A stretch of 64,000 nt of DNA from Ceratotherium simum simum (GCF_000283155.1 NW_004454207.1:12086577-12150576), one strand, 5' to 3'. Positions 38,290 to 50,514 are shown, counted from the stretch's first letter. The notes: generated by a model not told the origin, from the letters alone. A program made the numbers and translations.

Positions 38290-38530
38290 AACTAACATTT
38301 ACTGAGTGCTTTCTGAGCATTTGATATATATTGTCTTCCAATACTCACAACCACCCTATAAAATAGGCACTAATGTTACTCTCATTTTTCAGATGAGAAA
38401 ACTGAGATGCTGAGAAGTTAAGTAACTTGCCCAAAGTCACACAGCTATGAGTGGTACAGCTGGGATTTGATCCTCGGCAGTTAGAAACTAGGCCCGTGGT
38501 CTCAACTACTACTATATTGCCATATTGTAC
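38290..38530 (-). repeat. MIR SINE, antisense, near full length
   Basis: The antisense MIR is collinear from its 3' to its 5' part: CTAACATTTACTGAGTGCTT, CTCACAACCACCC, TTTTTCAGATGAGAAAACTGAG, AGTAACTTGCCCAAAGTCAC and ACAGCTATGAGTGG, then a TGGTCTCAACTACTACTATATTGCC end. Confidence 0.85.
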
Positions 38531-40077
38531 AGTAGAAAGAGCATGGCTTGGGAATTATTAAAAACAACCAGTTATCAATAATATACTATCAACTAAAGAC
38601 TTGAGACTTAGGAGGGCTCTAAATTTGGCAGTGATGGAAGAGAGAGGAGGTTAATCTTGGAAGACTTTTTGAAGAGGTAAAGTTTTTGGCCATATTGTGA
38701 GAGAATTGAAGGACATGGTGGGATGGAGGATGGCCCAAAGGCAGAGGAGGGAATAGAATACATTTGGAGGAATATTGAGAAGGTAAGGAACCATGGTTAT
38801 AGAGGGAAGACAATTCTGGGAGACATCTTGGCTTCATCAGAAGGGTACAATGAACTAGAATATAATATTGCAGCATCTGAGGAGGAAATATTTTAAGACT
38901 ACCAACTCTACTGAGAAACAAAACATTTTGCATCCATTCCATTGAGGTGTAGCCAGTTTCTACACTGCAAAGTTACTTTTCATTGCAAACAATAGCTTAT
39001 AGGGAAAGACACCACTCAATTTGTCTTTCTAGAGACTCTTTCTATCTCTCTTTTCCTAAGGGGCCACTTAGATGACTCTGCATATATTAAGAATGTGCTA
39101 TACTCTGCGTATGATTTGACAGAAGCAGACTCACATTAAATGTTCAAAGCTGCAAAGCAATTTGTCAGAAAGAGCATCGGGTGTCACTGTCTATCTTTGG
39201 GACCTGTGCTTTGACTGTTGAGGAGCACTGATTTCTAATCTCCCTAAGTCATTTTACTCCATTGTTTGCCATCAGTTCCCAATATATACTTTAGTAACGT
39301 GGTCTCTAATTTCATTTGAGTCCTCATGGGGCAATTATCTTTTCCCTTCATCTACAATTTTTGCATCCCCTCATCTGGAATTTCCAGCTTTGGGAAGCTG
39401 GCGACTTGACTACCATAGTCCCAAGTGGTTGGAGCAGAAAATCAACACTCAATATGGCAGAAAAAAGCATGAAAACATTATGCAATACGTACATGTGGAA
39501 TAAAGATAGGGTAAGTATGGCAGGTCAAACACCTAGGGGACATATCCTGTTTAATGACAAATGATTAACACCAGAATTTGGCTCTACCTCCAGCCTCACT
39601 CAGAATCTTTCCCCATGCTAAATAACTCACCTAAGTCACCTTGTTTTCTCCTGCAGAACCTAATTTGGCTTGCCCTGAAACTAGCCTTTGCCTTTAAGAA
39701 AGCACATATAGACCTTTGGCTGGGGCAAAATTTGTCTTCATTCCAGGATCTCCTTACCATAGTCTAATCTGCTGTCTTGACACCTTGTCTCTATCTCTGG
39801 ATCCTGTCCATTCCCTATTCTCTGACTGCTGTCCTAAATCATTTAAAAATTTTTCTTTACTTTTTTGTAAGAACACTTTGTATTTTAAAGTTGTGTGTTT
39901 CAATTATTTTGCCTTCTTAGTCATAAATTTTTGATTCATGTGGTTATTGATCTATTCATATTTTCTTCTCTTTAACCTTTTTATGATATTTTTCTAACCT
40001 AATTTTGATCACATTACTTAAGGAATTTTGAATTTGACTTTTTTCACTCAGAATTACAACATAAGCATTTTGCCATC
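38531..40077. other. Intergenic DNA, nothing recognised
   Basis: Unique-looking AT-rich sequence with no supported gene or repeat. The frame at 38619-38942 (- strand) and those at 39316-39934 lack any recognisable domain. Confidence 0.5.
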
Positions 40078-40610
40078 ATGGTGATTTTAAAATATGTGCA
40101 CAAATTCTTTGGTACCCTCCCATTCAAACAGTAGAACCTAACCACCTCTGTCTCTAGAGTATAGGTTGTATTTAATGACTTGCTTTCAAGGAACAGAATA
40201 TGGCAACAAAAGGTGTATGACTTCTGAGACTAAGTCATAAAAGACATTGTGGCTTCCTCTTTGCACATTCTTGCACATCACTCGCTCTGGAAGAAGTCAG
40301 TTGCCATGTCATGAGGATATTCAAGCAGCCCAATGGAGAAGACTCCTAACAACAACCAGCACTCACTTGCCAGGCATGCATGTGAGCTACCTTGGAAGTG
40401 CATCCTCCAGTACCTTTAAAGTCTTCAGATGCTTGTCACCCAGGCCAACATCTTGACTTCAACCTCAAAGGGATCCTAAGTCAGAACTACCCAGCTAAGC
40501 TGCTGCCAGATTCTGACACACAGAAACTGGGTCCAATAATGCACTGCACTGTCTTAAGCCAATAAGCTTTGGGGCCATTTGTTATGCAGCAGTAGATAAT
40601 GAACACTGCT
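40078..40610 (+). mobile_element. MLT1-type LTR (MaLR/ERVL family)
   Basis: An old non-coding LTR. It shows AAAAGACATTGTGGCTTCC, CTCGCTCTGGAAGAAGTCAG, GCCATGTCATGAGGATATTC, AAGCAGCCCAATGGAGAAG and CCAGGCATGCATGTGAG. It has the typical 3' end (AAGCCAATAAGCTTTGGGG, CCATTTGTTATGCAGCAGTAG, ATAATGAACAC). No internal coding region is attached. Confidence 0.75.
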
Positions 40611-40635
40611 ATGTTATAAATTTTTCATAAAGGTT

Positions 40636-40883
40636 ATTTTTGTGTGTGTGTGAGGAAGATCAGCCCTGAGCCAACATCTGTTGCCAATCCTCCTCTTTTT
40701 TGCCGAGGAAGATTGGCCCTGGGCTAACATCCATGCCTACCTTCCTCTACTTTATATGGGACACTGCCACAGTGTGGCTTGACTAGTGGTGCGTCGGTGT
40801 GTGCCCAGGATCCGAACCTGTGAACCCCGGGCCGCCACAGCGGAGCACGTGCACTTAACCGCTTGCACCACCAGGCCGGCCCC
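40636..40883 (-). mobile_element. ERE SINE, antisense
   Basis: On the - strand it begins GGGGCCGGCCTGGTGGTGCA, carries a GGTTCGGATCCTGG B-box and GCTAACATCTGTGCC-like 3' modules, and ends in CACACACACA. A short repeated TTCATAAA lies at 40624-40631 and 40884-40891 and may be the target duplication. Confidence 0.92.
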
Positions 40884-41529
40884 TTCATAAACACTATTTT
40901 AATAACTGTGCTTTATAAATGTTTTATATGTGCATGTAAGTATACATATCCATTTTGACAGGAAGTTATCTATTTTTGACAGGTGTAATGTCAACAACAT
41001 GAAAAAGTTAAAGAAAGTCTCAGTTTTTTCCGAATACCTTATTCTTTAAATTTTATTGAGGTCATAATAGTTTATCATATTGTGAAATTTCAATTGTACA
41101 TTATTATATGTCAGTCACCATACATATATGCCCCTTTATCCCTTTCACCCACCTGCCAACCCCCTTCCTTCTGGTAACCACTAAACTGTTCTCTTTGTCC
41201 ACATGTTAGTTTATCTCCCACATATGAGTGAAATCATACAGGTGTTTGTCTTTCTCAGTCTGGCTTATTTCACTTAACATAATACCCTCGAGGTCCATCC
41301 ATGTTGTTGTGAATGGGACGACTTGGTCTGTTTTTATGGCTGAGTAGTATTCCACTGTATATATATATACCACGTCTTCTTTATCTAATCATCAGTCAAT
41401 GGGCACTTGGTTTGCTTTCACTTCTTGGCTATTGTGAATAATGCTGCAATGAACATAGGGGTGCATAAGTCTCTTCGAATTATTGATTTCAAGTTCTTTG
41501 GATAAGTACCCAGTAGTGTGATAGCTGGG

Positions 41530-44500
41530 TCATATGGTATTTCTAATTTTTAATTTTTTGAGAAATGTCCATACTGTTTTCCATACTGGCTGCACCAGTT
41601 TACATTCCCACCAGCAGTGAATGAGGGTTCCCTTTTCTCCACATCCTCTCCAACATTTGTTATTTTTCATCTTGGTGATTATAGCCATTCTAAAAGGTGT
41701 AAGGTGATATCTTAGCATAGTTTTGATTTGCATTTCCCTGATGATTAGTGATGTTGAACATTTTTTCATGTACCTATTTGCCATTTGTATATCTTCTTTG
41801 GAAAAATGTCTGTTCATATCCTCTGCCCATTTGTTGATCAGGTTATTTGTTTTTTTTGTTGTTGAGTTGTATGAGTTCTTTATATATTTTGGAGATTAAC
41901 CCCTTTTCAGATATATGATTTGCAAATATTTTCTTGCAGTTGGTGGGTTGTCTTTTCGTTTTGTTCCTGGTTTCCTTTTTCTTGCAGAAGATCTTTAGTC
42001 TGATGAATTCCCACTTGTTTATTTTTTCTTTTGTTTCCCTTGCCCAAGTAGACATGGTATTTGAAAAGATCCTTCTAAGACTGATGTCAAAGAGTGTACA
42101 GCCTATATTTTCTTCTAGGAGTTTTATAGTTTTAGGTCTTACCTTCAAGTCTTTAACCCATTTTGAGTTAATTTTTGTGTATAGTGAAAGATAATGGTCT
42201 ACTTTCATTCTTTTGCATGTGGCTGTCCAGTTTTCCCAACACCATTTATTGAAGAGACTTTCCTTTCTCCATTGAATGTTCTTGGCTCTTTTGTCAAAGA
42301 TTAGCTGTCCATAGATGTGTGGTTTTATTTCTGGGCTTTCAGTTCTGTTCCATTGATCTGTGCATTTGTTTTTGTACCAGTACCATGCTGTTTTGATTAC
42401 TATAGCTTTGCAGTATATTTTGAAGTCAGGGATTGTGATGCCTCCAACTTTGTTCTTTCTTCTCAGGATTGCTTTACCTATTCAGGGTCTTTTGTTGCCC
42501 CATATGAATTTTAGGATTCTTTGTTCTATTTCCATCAAGAATATCATTGGGATTCTGATTAGGATTGCATTGAATCTGTAGATTGCTTTAGGTAATATGG
42601 ACATTTTAACTATATTTATTCTTCCAATCCATGTGCATGGAATATCTTTCCATTTCTCTATGTCATCATCGATTTCTTTCAATCATGTCTTATAGCTTTC
42701 AGTGTATAGGTCTTTCACCTCCTTGGTTAAATTTATTCCTAGATATTTTATTCTTATTGCTGCGATTGTAAATGGGATTGTGTTCTTGAGTTCTTTTTCT
42801 GCTAGTTCGTTATTAGAGTATAGAAATGCAACTGATTTTTGAAAGTTTATTTTGTACCCTGCAACTTTGCTGTAATTTTTTATTATTTCTAATAGTTTTC
42901 TGATGGATTCTTTAGGGTTTTCTATATATAAGATCATGTCATCTGCAAACAGCAAGAGTTTCACTTCTACATTGTCTATTTGGATTCCTTTTATTTCTTT
43001 TTCTTGCCTAATTGCTCTGGTCAAAAGCTCCAGGACTATGTTGTATAAGATTGGTGAGAGTGGGCACACTTGTCTTGTTCCTGTTCTCAGAGGGATGGCT
43101 TTCAGTTTTTCCCCANNNNNNNNNNNNNNNNNNNNNNNNNNNNNNNNNNNNNNNNNNNNNNNNNNNNNNNNNNNNNNNNNNNNNNNNNNNNNNNNNNNNN
43201 NNNNNNNNNNNNNNNNNNNNNNNNNNNNNNNNNNNNNNNNNNNNNNNNNNNNNNNNNNNNNNNNNNNNNNNNNNNNNNNNNNNNNNNNNNNNNNNNNNNN
43301 NNNNNNNNNNNNNNNNNNNNNNNNNNNNNNNNNNNNNNNNNNNNNNNNNNNNNNNNNNNNNNNNNNNNNNNNNNNATGATCCTTTTGATGTATTGCTGTA
43401 TTCAGTTTACCAATATTTTGCTGAGGATTTTTTCATCTATGTTCATCAGTGATATTGACCTGTAATTTTCCTTCTTTGTGTTGTCCTTTTCTGGCTTTGG
43501 GATCAGGGTGATGTTGACCTCATAAAATGTGTTAGGAAGTGCTCCACCTTCTTCAACTTTTTGGAAGAGTTTGAGAATGATAGGTATTAAATCTTCTTTG
43601 AATGTTTGGTAGAGTTCTCCAGAGAAGCCATCTGGTCCTCAACTTTTATTTTTGGGGAGGTTTTTGATTACTGTTTCAATCTCTTTACTTTTGATTGGTC
43701 TATTCAGATTCTCTATTTCTTCTTGATTTGGTTTTGGGAGGTTGTATGAGTCTAAGAATTTATCCATTTCTTCTAGATTGTCCAATTTGTTGGCATACAG
43801 TTTTTCATAGTTTTCTCTTATAATCCTTTGTATTTCTATGGTATCTGTAGTACTTTCTCCTATTTCATTTCCAATTTTATTTATTTGCGCCTTCTCTCTT
43901 TTTTCATAGTGAGTCTGGTTAAGGGTTTGTCAATTTTGTTTATCTTCTCAAAGAACCAGCTCTCTGTTTCATTGATCCTTTCTACTCTTTTTTGTGCGTG
44001 TGTGTGTGGTTTCAATTTCATTTATTTCTGCTCTAATTTTTATTATTTCCCTCCTTATGCTGACTTTGGGTTTTGTTTCTTCTTCTTTTTCTCTTAGGTG
44101 CAATTTAAGATTGATTATTTGAGATTTTTCTTGTTTGTTAATGTGGGCCTATATTGCTATGAATTTCCCTCTTCGGACCACTTTTGCTGCATCCCATATG
44201 AGTTGGTATGGTGTATTTTCATTCTCATTTGTCTCCAGATATTTTTTGATTTCTCCTTTAATTTCTTCAATGATCCACTTGTTGTTCAGTAGCATGTTGT
44301 TTAGTCTCCACATATTTGTCACTTTCCCAGCTTTTTTCTTGTAGTTGATTTCTAGTTTCATAGCATTATGGTCAGAAAAGATGCTTGATATGATTTCAAT
44401 CTTCTTAAATTTATTGAGGCTTGCCTTGTTTCCCAACATATGGTCTATCCTTGAGAATGTTCCATGTGTACTTGAGAAGAATGCGTATTATGCTCTTTTT

Positions 44501-45070
44501 GGATGGAGTGTTCTACATATATCTATTAAGTCCATCTGGTTTAGTTTTTTGTTTAAATCCACTATTTCCTTGTTGACTTTCTGTCTGGATCATCTATCCT
44601 TTGATGTAAGTGGGGTGTTAAGGTCCCCTACTATTATTGTGTTGTTGTTAATATCTCCTTTTAGGTTTGTTAATAGTTGCTTTATGTACTTTGGTGCTCC
44701 TGTGTTGGGTGCATCTATATTTATAAGTGTTATGTCTTCTTGGTGGAGTGTCCCATTTATCACTATATACTGCCCCTCTTTGTCTCTCATTGCCTATTCT
44801 ATCTTGAAGTCTACTTTGTCTGATATAGGTATGGCAACACTTGCTTTCTTTTGCTTGCCATTAGCTTGGAGTATCATCTTCCATCCCTTCACTCTAAGCC
44901 TGTGTTTGTCTTTAGAGCTGAGATGTGACTCCTGGAGGCAACATATTATTGGGTCTTGTTTTTAATCCATCCTGCCACTCTGTGTCTTTTGATTGGAGAA
45001 TTCAATCTATTTACATTTAGAGTGATTATTGATATATGAGGGCTTAATGCTGCCATTTTATCACTCATTT
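41530..45070 (-). pseudogene. L1 ORF2 remnant (endonuclease-reverse transcriptase)
   Basis: ORF2 encodes the L1 endonuclease-reverse transcriptase. On the - strand, open pieces are interrupted by stops and frame changes. The endonuclease begins near 45065 (ITLNV-type start). It keeps LQESH near 44940, GDLNTPL (44590-44790) and SDHNAM (44149-44439). The reverse transcriptase part keeps its FADDMILY catalytic motif (42683-43069), followed by YLGINL. The C-terminal part keeps the Cys-rich pattern [14 protein letters not shown] (41530-41817). The assembly gap 43116-43375 falls in the reverse transcriptase. The many lesions make it non-functional. Confidence 0.9.
43116..43375. other. Assembly gap (260 Ns)
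   Basis: A run of 260 unknown bases inside the L1 ORF2. Both flanks belong to the same L1 in the same orientation, so the gap probably reflects a repeat-collapse or low-coverage problem. Its true length is not known from the sequence. Open frames that cross it are meaningless. Confidence 0.99.
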
Positions 45071-45477
45071 TCCAGTTGTTCTGTATTTTCCTTGTTTCTC
45101 ATCCCATGTATTTCAGACTACCAATTCAGTTTGGTAGTTCTCTATGATGGTTTTCTCAGTTTTCTCTTTATTTTTCATATGTTTCTCGGTTCTGATTATT
45201 TGTTTAGTGGTTACCATGTGGTTTGTATAAAAAATCTCATAGATGAGAGAGTCCATTTTCTGATGGCCTCTTATTTCCTTAGTCTAAGCCGACTCCATCC
45301 CTTTCCTCTTTCCCTTCTAAGTTATTGTTGTCACAACTTATTCCATCTTGTGTTGTGAGTTTGTGGTTAAAATGAAGAGATATTTATTTTTGATGTTTTC
45401 CTTCCCATTATCTTTAATGTTCTAATTCTTTGCTAACCTGTTCTTATAGAGAGATGCAATTTTCTGATTTTGTCTAC

Positions 45478-46465
45478 CTATTTATCTCCTTGCTCAAGGC
45501 TTTTTAAACACTTTCTCTTTTTTTCAGGTATGAGGGCCTTCTTCATCATTTCTTGTGGTGAGGGGGGTCTTGTGGTGATGAACTCCCTTAGCTTTTGTTT
45601 ATCTGGGAAAGTTTTTATTTCTCCATCATATCTGAAGGATATTTTCACTGGATAGAGTATTTTTGGCTGAAAGTTTTTGTGTTTCAGAATTTTGAATACA
45701 TCATTCCACGCTCTCCTAGCCTGTAAGGTTTCCGCTGAGAAATCCGCTGAAAACCTGATAGGGTTTCTTTTGTAAGTTATTTTCTTCTGCCTTGCTGCCC
45801 TTAATATTTTTTCTTTGTCATTGACTTTTGCCGATTTTACTACTATATGCCTTGGATAAGGTCCTTTTACATTGATAAAATTAGGAGTTATATTAGCTTC
45901 TTTTAGTTGTATTTCCAGCTCCTCCCCCATGTTTGGGAAGTTTTCAGCTATTATTTCTTTAAACAAGCTTTCTGCTCCATTCTCCCACTCTTGTCTCTCT
46001 GGAATACCTATAATCCTTATGTTGCATTTCCTAATTGAGTCACATATTTCTTGGAGAATTTCTTCATTTCTTTTTAGTCTCAGTTCTCTCTCCTCCTCCA
46101 TCTGAAGCTTTTCTATATTTCTGTCCCCCAGACTGCTAATTCTGTCCTCCATAATATCAGCTCTGTTGTTCAGGGACTCCAGATTTTTCTTTATCACATC
46201 CATTGTGATTTTCATCTCCAAAATTTCTGATTCGTTTATCTTTATAGTTTCAATCTCTTTTGTGAAGAATTCCCTCTGTTCATTAATTTCTTTTTCCTGA
46301 TTTCATTGAACTGTCTATCTGTATTTTCTTGTAACTTGTTGAGTTTTTTATGATAGCTATTTTGAATTCTCTGTCATTTAGATTGTAAATATCTGTGCCT
46401 TCAGGATTGATTTCTGGGCACTTCTCATTTTCCTTCTTGTCTGGAGTATTAATATATTTCTTCAT
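45478..46465 (-). pseudogene. L1 ORF1 remnant (RNA-binding protein)
   Basis: ORF1p is the trimeric nucleic-acid-binding partner of ORF2. A 60-residue N-terminal piece lies at 46283-46465 (MKKYINTPDKKENEKCPEI start). After a break, a 247-residue open piece lies at 45478-46221, with a Glu/Arg-rich coiled-coil part, then an RRM-like part (CNIRIIGIPERQEWENGAES) and a C-terminal domain (residues RHIVVK and ARRAWNDVFKIL). The total is close to the usual ~340 residues, but the frame is broken between the pieces. Confidence 0.88.
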
Positions 46466-46469
46466 ACTG

Positions 46470-47182
46470 TTTTATGGTGTGCATTTGTGCCTTTGCATAG
46501 TGATAGTATCTGGTCACAGATTCCACCAACCACCACTGAGTTGGGGGGTGCATCAGGAGCTGTGTATTCTGAGCCCACCACAATCCCTGGTGTCTGTGCC
46601 TGTCCTTAGAATCTATGCTGACAGTGCCCATCTACAGTTTCTGGCTCAGCTCGCTCACTCACTGCTGCAGCTTTTCTAACATATACATTAGTGCTCTGAC
46701 TGACTGGCTGAGCTGGAGCACAGGGCATGGGGAGGGGTGCTTTCTTTCATGTACATTATCCCAGGGGCATTCTCGCTCTGCCCTCACTATCTGCTCTTCT
46801 GGGGTGCTGGCTTGATGAAGACACCCCCACAATAGGTTAGCCACTTCTGTATGGGGCTTTCCCATGGACTGTGAGGGAACTTGGAGAGTGAAGGTGTTCA
46901 CACAGAGAGCCACACCTCCCACCTCTTTTCTCAGAGCCATGCACAGTCCAGTGCTGTGGGTCACTGCCAGAGAGGGAGAGGAGGAGAGGAGGTCCCCTTA
47001 CCTCCTTCCACTTCCACCCAATGGGTCCAGCACCTCCACCTTCAGATGTATGGCTGCATGAGTCTCTCAGACATATTTTGTGTTGTGTGAATGTCCTCTG
47101 TTGGTTTATGAATGTCCTTTTCATTGTATCTTAGCAGGGAGATTCTAAGGGAAGAGTGCACTCTGCCACGATGCTGACTTTA
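46470..47182 (-). other. L1 5' UTR (internal promoter region), antisense
   Basis: The GC-richer leader of the L1 above. On the - strand it runs from AGTCAGCATCGTGGCAGAGT through CTAAGATACAATGAAAAGG and CCACAGCACTGGACTGTGC to the ORF1 start. It is collinear with, but diverged from, 63128-63770. The short open frames here on both strands are not genes. Confidence 0.75.
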
Positions 47183-47712
47183 TTGCCCCATTTCTAAGTT
47201 TCCTATGTCCCCCAGAGTCCTTCCTAAGATTTGGTACAGGTCACAGTGCAACAGAGGCTGCAGCAGAGCAATGTGGGGCCTTCAAGGGCAGGCAACCTGC
47301 AATCGACAGGGTTTTCCTAATACCTTTTGTTTCTTCTTCAAATCAAAACACTCAAAGGGTACTTTCCTAGCTATTATAAAATGCTGGCTTAGATATTCAA
47401 AAGTCTCTTGCTTCCCATGCTACACTTAAAATGCAAAGAAAATTGTAGCCTTCATATCTGCAAGGAGGAAAAACTAAAACAAAATGAAAAATTTCTTAAA
47501 ATACTTCTTTTATGTTATGATCAGAGAAATGATCTATCCTTTCTATTCTCTTTCAAGAGCTGAGGATATATATGGGTTTTTTGATAATTACATTGTAATT
47601 TTGACTCATTTGACTTATCCTAAAGAAGAAAAAGTATGAACCATGTACATACACCACTTCTGGAATTGCTGTAGAAACATATCTGCCACACAAACTACTG
47701 GGATAAAACACT
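47183..47712. other. Intergenic DNA, nothing recognised
   Basis: Unique-looking flank of the L1. No gene or named repeat is seen. Confidence 0.5.
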
Positions 47713-47990
47713 ATTCATTCACACAATCATTAAATATCTTTGAACACTTATCTATATGATAAGCATTGGGTACAGTTGTGAACTTGACAGACGTTGCTGC
47801 CATCACAAAGCTTACAACCTAGTATAATATGCAAATAAGTAAACAGGTTATTAAAATACAGAGTGTTATAGTATTATAATGTGGATGGAGTAGGATGCAA
47901 TGAGAGCACACAGAGCATGCACCCTATCCAGGCATGGCAATAACGTAAGGCTTTCTAGGTGAAATGACATTTAAACTGAGATAAATGCAG
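47713..47990 (+). repeat. Old interspersed repeat (TTGAACACTTA...GAAATGACATTTAAACTGAG type)
   Basis: The order ATTCATTCACACAATCATTAA, ACACTTATCTATATGATAAGC, ATTGGGTACAG, GTGAACTTGACAGA, CAAAGCTTACAACCTAGT and GAAATGACATTTAAACTGAG matches a very common mammalian repeat that I recognise but do not name with certainty. Relatives lie at 20166-20285 and 58470-58650. Confidence 0.6.
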
Positions 47991-48234
47991 TTATGTGTTG
48001 GTCAAATGGCTTTCTAGGAAAAAAACAAAAGCTCTGATTTGTAGTGTTTGCCAATTTCCATAGTGTAAATACTCCCACCATGGCCAATGTTAAGCTACTA
48101 ACATGAAGTCACTGATCATGGAGTTGGAAAGAGAGGTATAGAATCAGCACTCACAAACTGGTACAAGCCAGCTCCAGCAAACCACTGGAAATGCCTCACA
48201 AATTGTTTTATTCTCTCTTCCTTCTTCCTCCACC

Positions 48235-48960
48235 ACAGCCTGTGTTTAGGCCTGTATCATACCTCACCTAGATTACTGCAATAAATCCGAATCGACAAAC
48301 CATGGCTGACTGCTGGCTCTTCTCCTAACCTCCTCCCAGCTGCACTCCTATCATGCCTCTTCTGTGTATAAAACTTTGGGTGACTCACTGTCTTAGTCTG
48401 TTTGGCCTGCTATAACAAAATACCATAGACTGGGTGGCTTATAAACAACAGAAATTTATTTCTCACAGTCCTAGAGGCTGGAAGTCTGAATCAGAGTGCC
48501 AGCATGGTTGGGTTCTGGTGACGGCCCTATTTCAGGTTGCAGAATGCTGACTTCTCATTGTGTCCTCAAGTTGTGGAAAGGGGCAAGGGATCTCTCTGGG
48601 GTCTCTTACAAAGGAACTAATCCCATTCATGAGGGCTCTGCACTCATGACCTAGTCACCTCCCATAGGCTCCACCTCCTAAAACCACCACCTGAGCATTA
48701 GGGTTTCAACATATGCATTTTGGGGGAACACAAACATTCAGACCATAGACTCACCATTGTATACAAAATCAAAAATTTTTAGCATATCATATAAGACTCT
48801 TCCTGGCCTGGCCTTGCCTGCCTATTCAATCTCAACTCCCACCACCTTCTCCCATGCCTGCTATGTACTAGCCATGCTGAATAGTCATCACTGACCTGTT
48901 AGTCCTAGAACACACCATCTGTTCTTCCCCACTCTCTCAAGAATAATAACATAAGCTAAT
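48235..48960 (+). repeat. L2-like element split by an MLT1 LTR
   Basis: The left part (48235-48382: GTATCATACCTCACCTAGAT, TTACTGCAAT, CTCCTCCCAGCTGCACTC) and the right part (48755-48960: TTAGCATATCATATAAGACT, CTTCCTGGCCTGG) are successive pieces of one old L2-like element. They are separated by the LTR at 48389-48748. Confidence 0.55.
48389..48748 (-). mobile_element. MLT1-type solo LTR (MaLR/ERVL), antisense, with target duplication
   Basis: Read on the - strand it begins near TATGGTCTGAATGTTTGTG and carries CCCCCAAAATGCATATG, GAGGTGGAGCCTATGGGAGG, GTGACTAGGTCATGAG and CCCATGAATGGGATTAG-type modules. It ends GCAGGCCAAACAGACTAAG. It is flanked by a 6-base repeat ACTCAC at 48383-48388 and 48749-48754. 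It is non-coding. Confidence 0.85.
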
Positions 48961-49459
48961 ATTCATTGAGCACTAACTAAATGCCAGGGATGGTACTAAG
49001 CACTAGAAGCACAAATATAAATAAGACACAATCCCTGAACTCAGCAACAGTGGGATGGGCAGACAGACATGTAAATTCCTTATTATAATGGTTTGAGATG
49101 AACACAGTCCCTACAGGGATGGATACAACACATAATCAGGAACAGTAAATACTAACCAAACCCTATAATAGAGCCTTGAATGTGGCAGATGCTAAATAAG
49201 TATTTGTTAAATACATGAATTAGTGACATAATGCCAGATCAGGGTACCATTTGAGTAATGTAGTACATACAAGAATTATTATAAGCATTCAGAGAAGGAA
49301 GAACTCACTGCTTATTGGAGAGAAGACCAAAAACATATTTTTATAAGGTGATTTATAAAGAGATGAGTCCTGAAAGACATCTCTAGGGGTCTATTGAGTC
49401 TCCAGGTCTTCAAAGCTTTGTAGATTAATGCAATGAGCTATGGCTGCCATTGCTGGCTG
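48961..49459. other. Intergenic DNA, possible old repeat fragments
   Basis: Contains AATATTCATTGAGCACTAACTAAATGCC...ACTAAGCACTAG (49-kb region), which resembles MIR/L2-type 3' sequence. No gene is seen. Confidence 0.4.
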
Positions 49460-49602
49460 ACCGTGAGAATCACCTAAGGAATGTTTAAAATGAAATAAAT
49501 TCCGGTGACCCAGTCAGATCTCTTAGAGGTACTTCCCAGGCACCATTATTTCTAAAAATCTTCTCAAAGTTCTGATATGCATCCCTGATTTAGAACCACT
49601 AC
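49460..49602. mobile_element. MER5-type hAT nonautonomous element
   Basis: A diverged copy recognisable from GAGAATCACCTAAGGAATG, GACCCAGTCAGATCTC, TCCCAGGCACCATTATTTC and the end GATTTAGAACCACTAC. Confidence 0.65.
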
Positions 49603-50514
49603 ACCTCCAAGCAAAAAGCAGCATTGTGATTATTTATTGAAAGGAGAGGGGAAGGGAGACAGAGGGACTTGGAAAAGCTAGCCTTTTGGTGACCTCCTTT
49701 CTCTAATGGCAGCTATTCACAGATCTTTTCTGCAGCAGAAGCTAACCACCAATATTTTGGGTGAGGCTTGCTATCATTACAGCTGCTTTAAATTGAAGTT
49801 GGTGTGGGTTATTTATTTATTTTGATGCTTTGAATATGCAAAATAGGGTGTTGTCCAGAGGTCCTTAAGAGGAAGGTCTCAAGTATCTATATTTGTTATA
49901 ATGCTACTATTTAACAGAGTACTAAAAAAGAAGTGAAAAATCAGTCGGTGGGGGAAGAATTTAATTATGCCCCATTCCAAAAAAATCCACTGTCAAGGTG
50001 GGTGTATAACACTCCAATCTAATCTGGACAAAGCTACGAGTGTCTTTCAAAAGGGGTAAAATCAGAGAGGTTTTTATCCTCCCCATTTTTCTTCTCTGTG
50101 AAGACTCTTTAGGCCAAGGATTTCTTGTCTACCTTAGTTATTTACAGTAATTAAAACAAAGCCCAAGGGATCCAAGATGACTGTGTAAAATTCTGGTACA
50201 TCATGGAAAACAGTTACCCTTAATTTTCAATTTTGTTCAAAATGCAAACCTTCAGTGTCTTTTCACAGTTCAAAGTAATACAAATTCACTGTAAAGAAAA
50301 TTAAACAACACAAAAATAAAAGCAAAGTCTCATCCACCTCCAAGAGAAACCTCTCTGCCATCTATCTGTTGTTAGTCTTGTTAACTTTTATATGCATGTA
50401 AACTAAATGTGCTTATTCCATACATAATATACTGTAGCCTTTTTAAAAAGTACTTAGTATATTGTGGTATTATTCTCATACCAATGCCTATAAATATAGC
50501 CTGTCCTTTATTTT

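Larger units (their letters stand above)
41040..47182 (-). mobile_element. Near full-length L1 retrotransposon, - strand
   Basis: A ~6.1 kb LINE-1 lies antisense to PTCHD4. Read on the - strand it has a ~700-base GC-richer 5' UTR (47182 to ~46470), a broken ORF1 (~46465-45478), a ~400-base spacer, a broken ORF2 (~45070-41530) and a 3' UTR (to ~41040). The 5' end (AGTCAGCATCGTGGCAGAG) aligns with the start of the L1 at 63128. No poly(A) tail or clear target duplication remains. An assembly gap removes 260 bases of ORF2. It is an inactive fossil. Confidence 0.9.

Noticed and set aside
42903..43465. Three + strand frames running through the Ns
   Set aside because: They depend on unknown bases and overlap L1 antisense sequence.
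41934..45358. Many + strand hydrophobic open frames (for example 44345-44965, 206 residues)
   Set aside because: They are the antisense of L1 ORF2. The Phe/Leu/Ser-rich translation is typical of the reverse of A-rich coding DNA.
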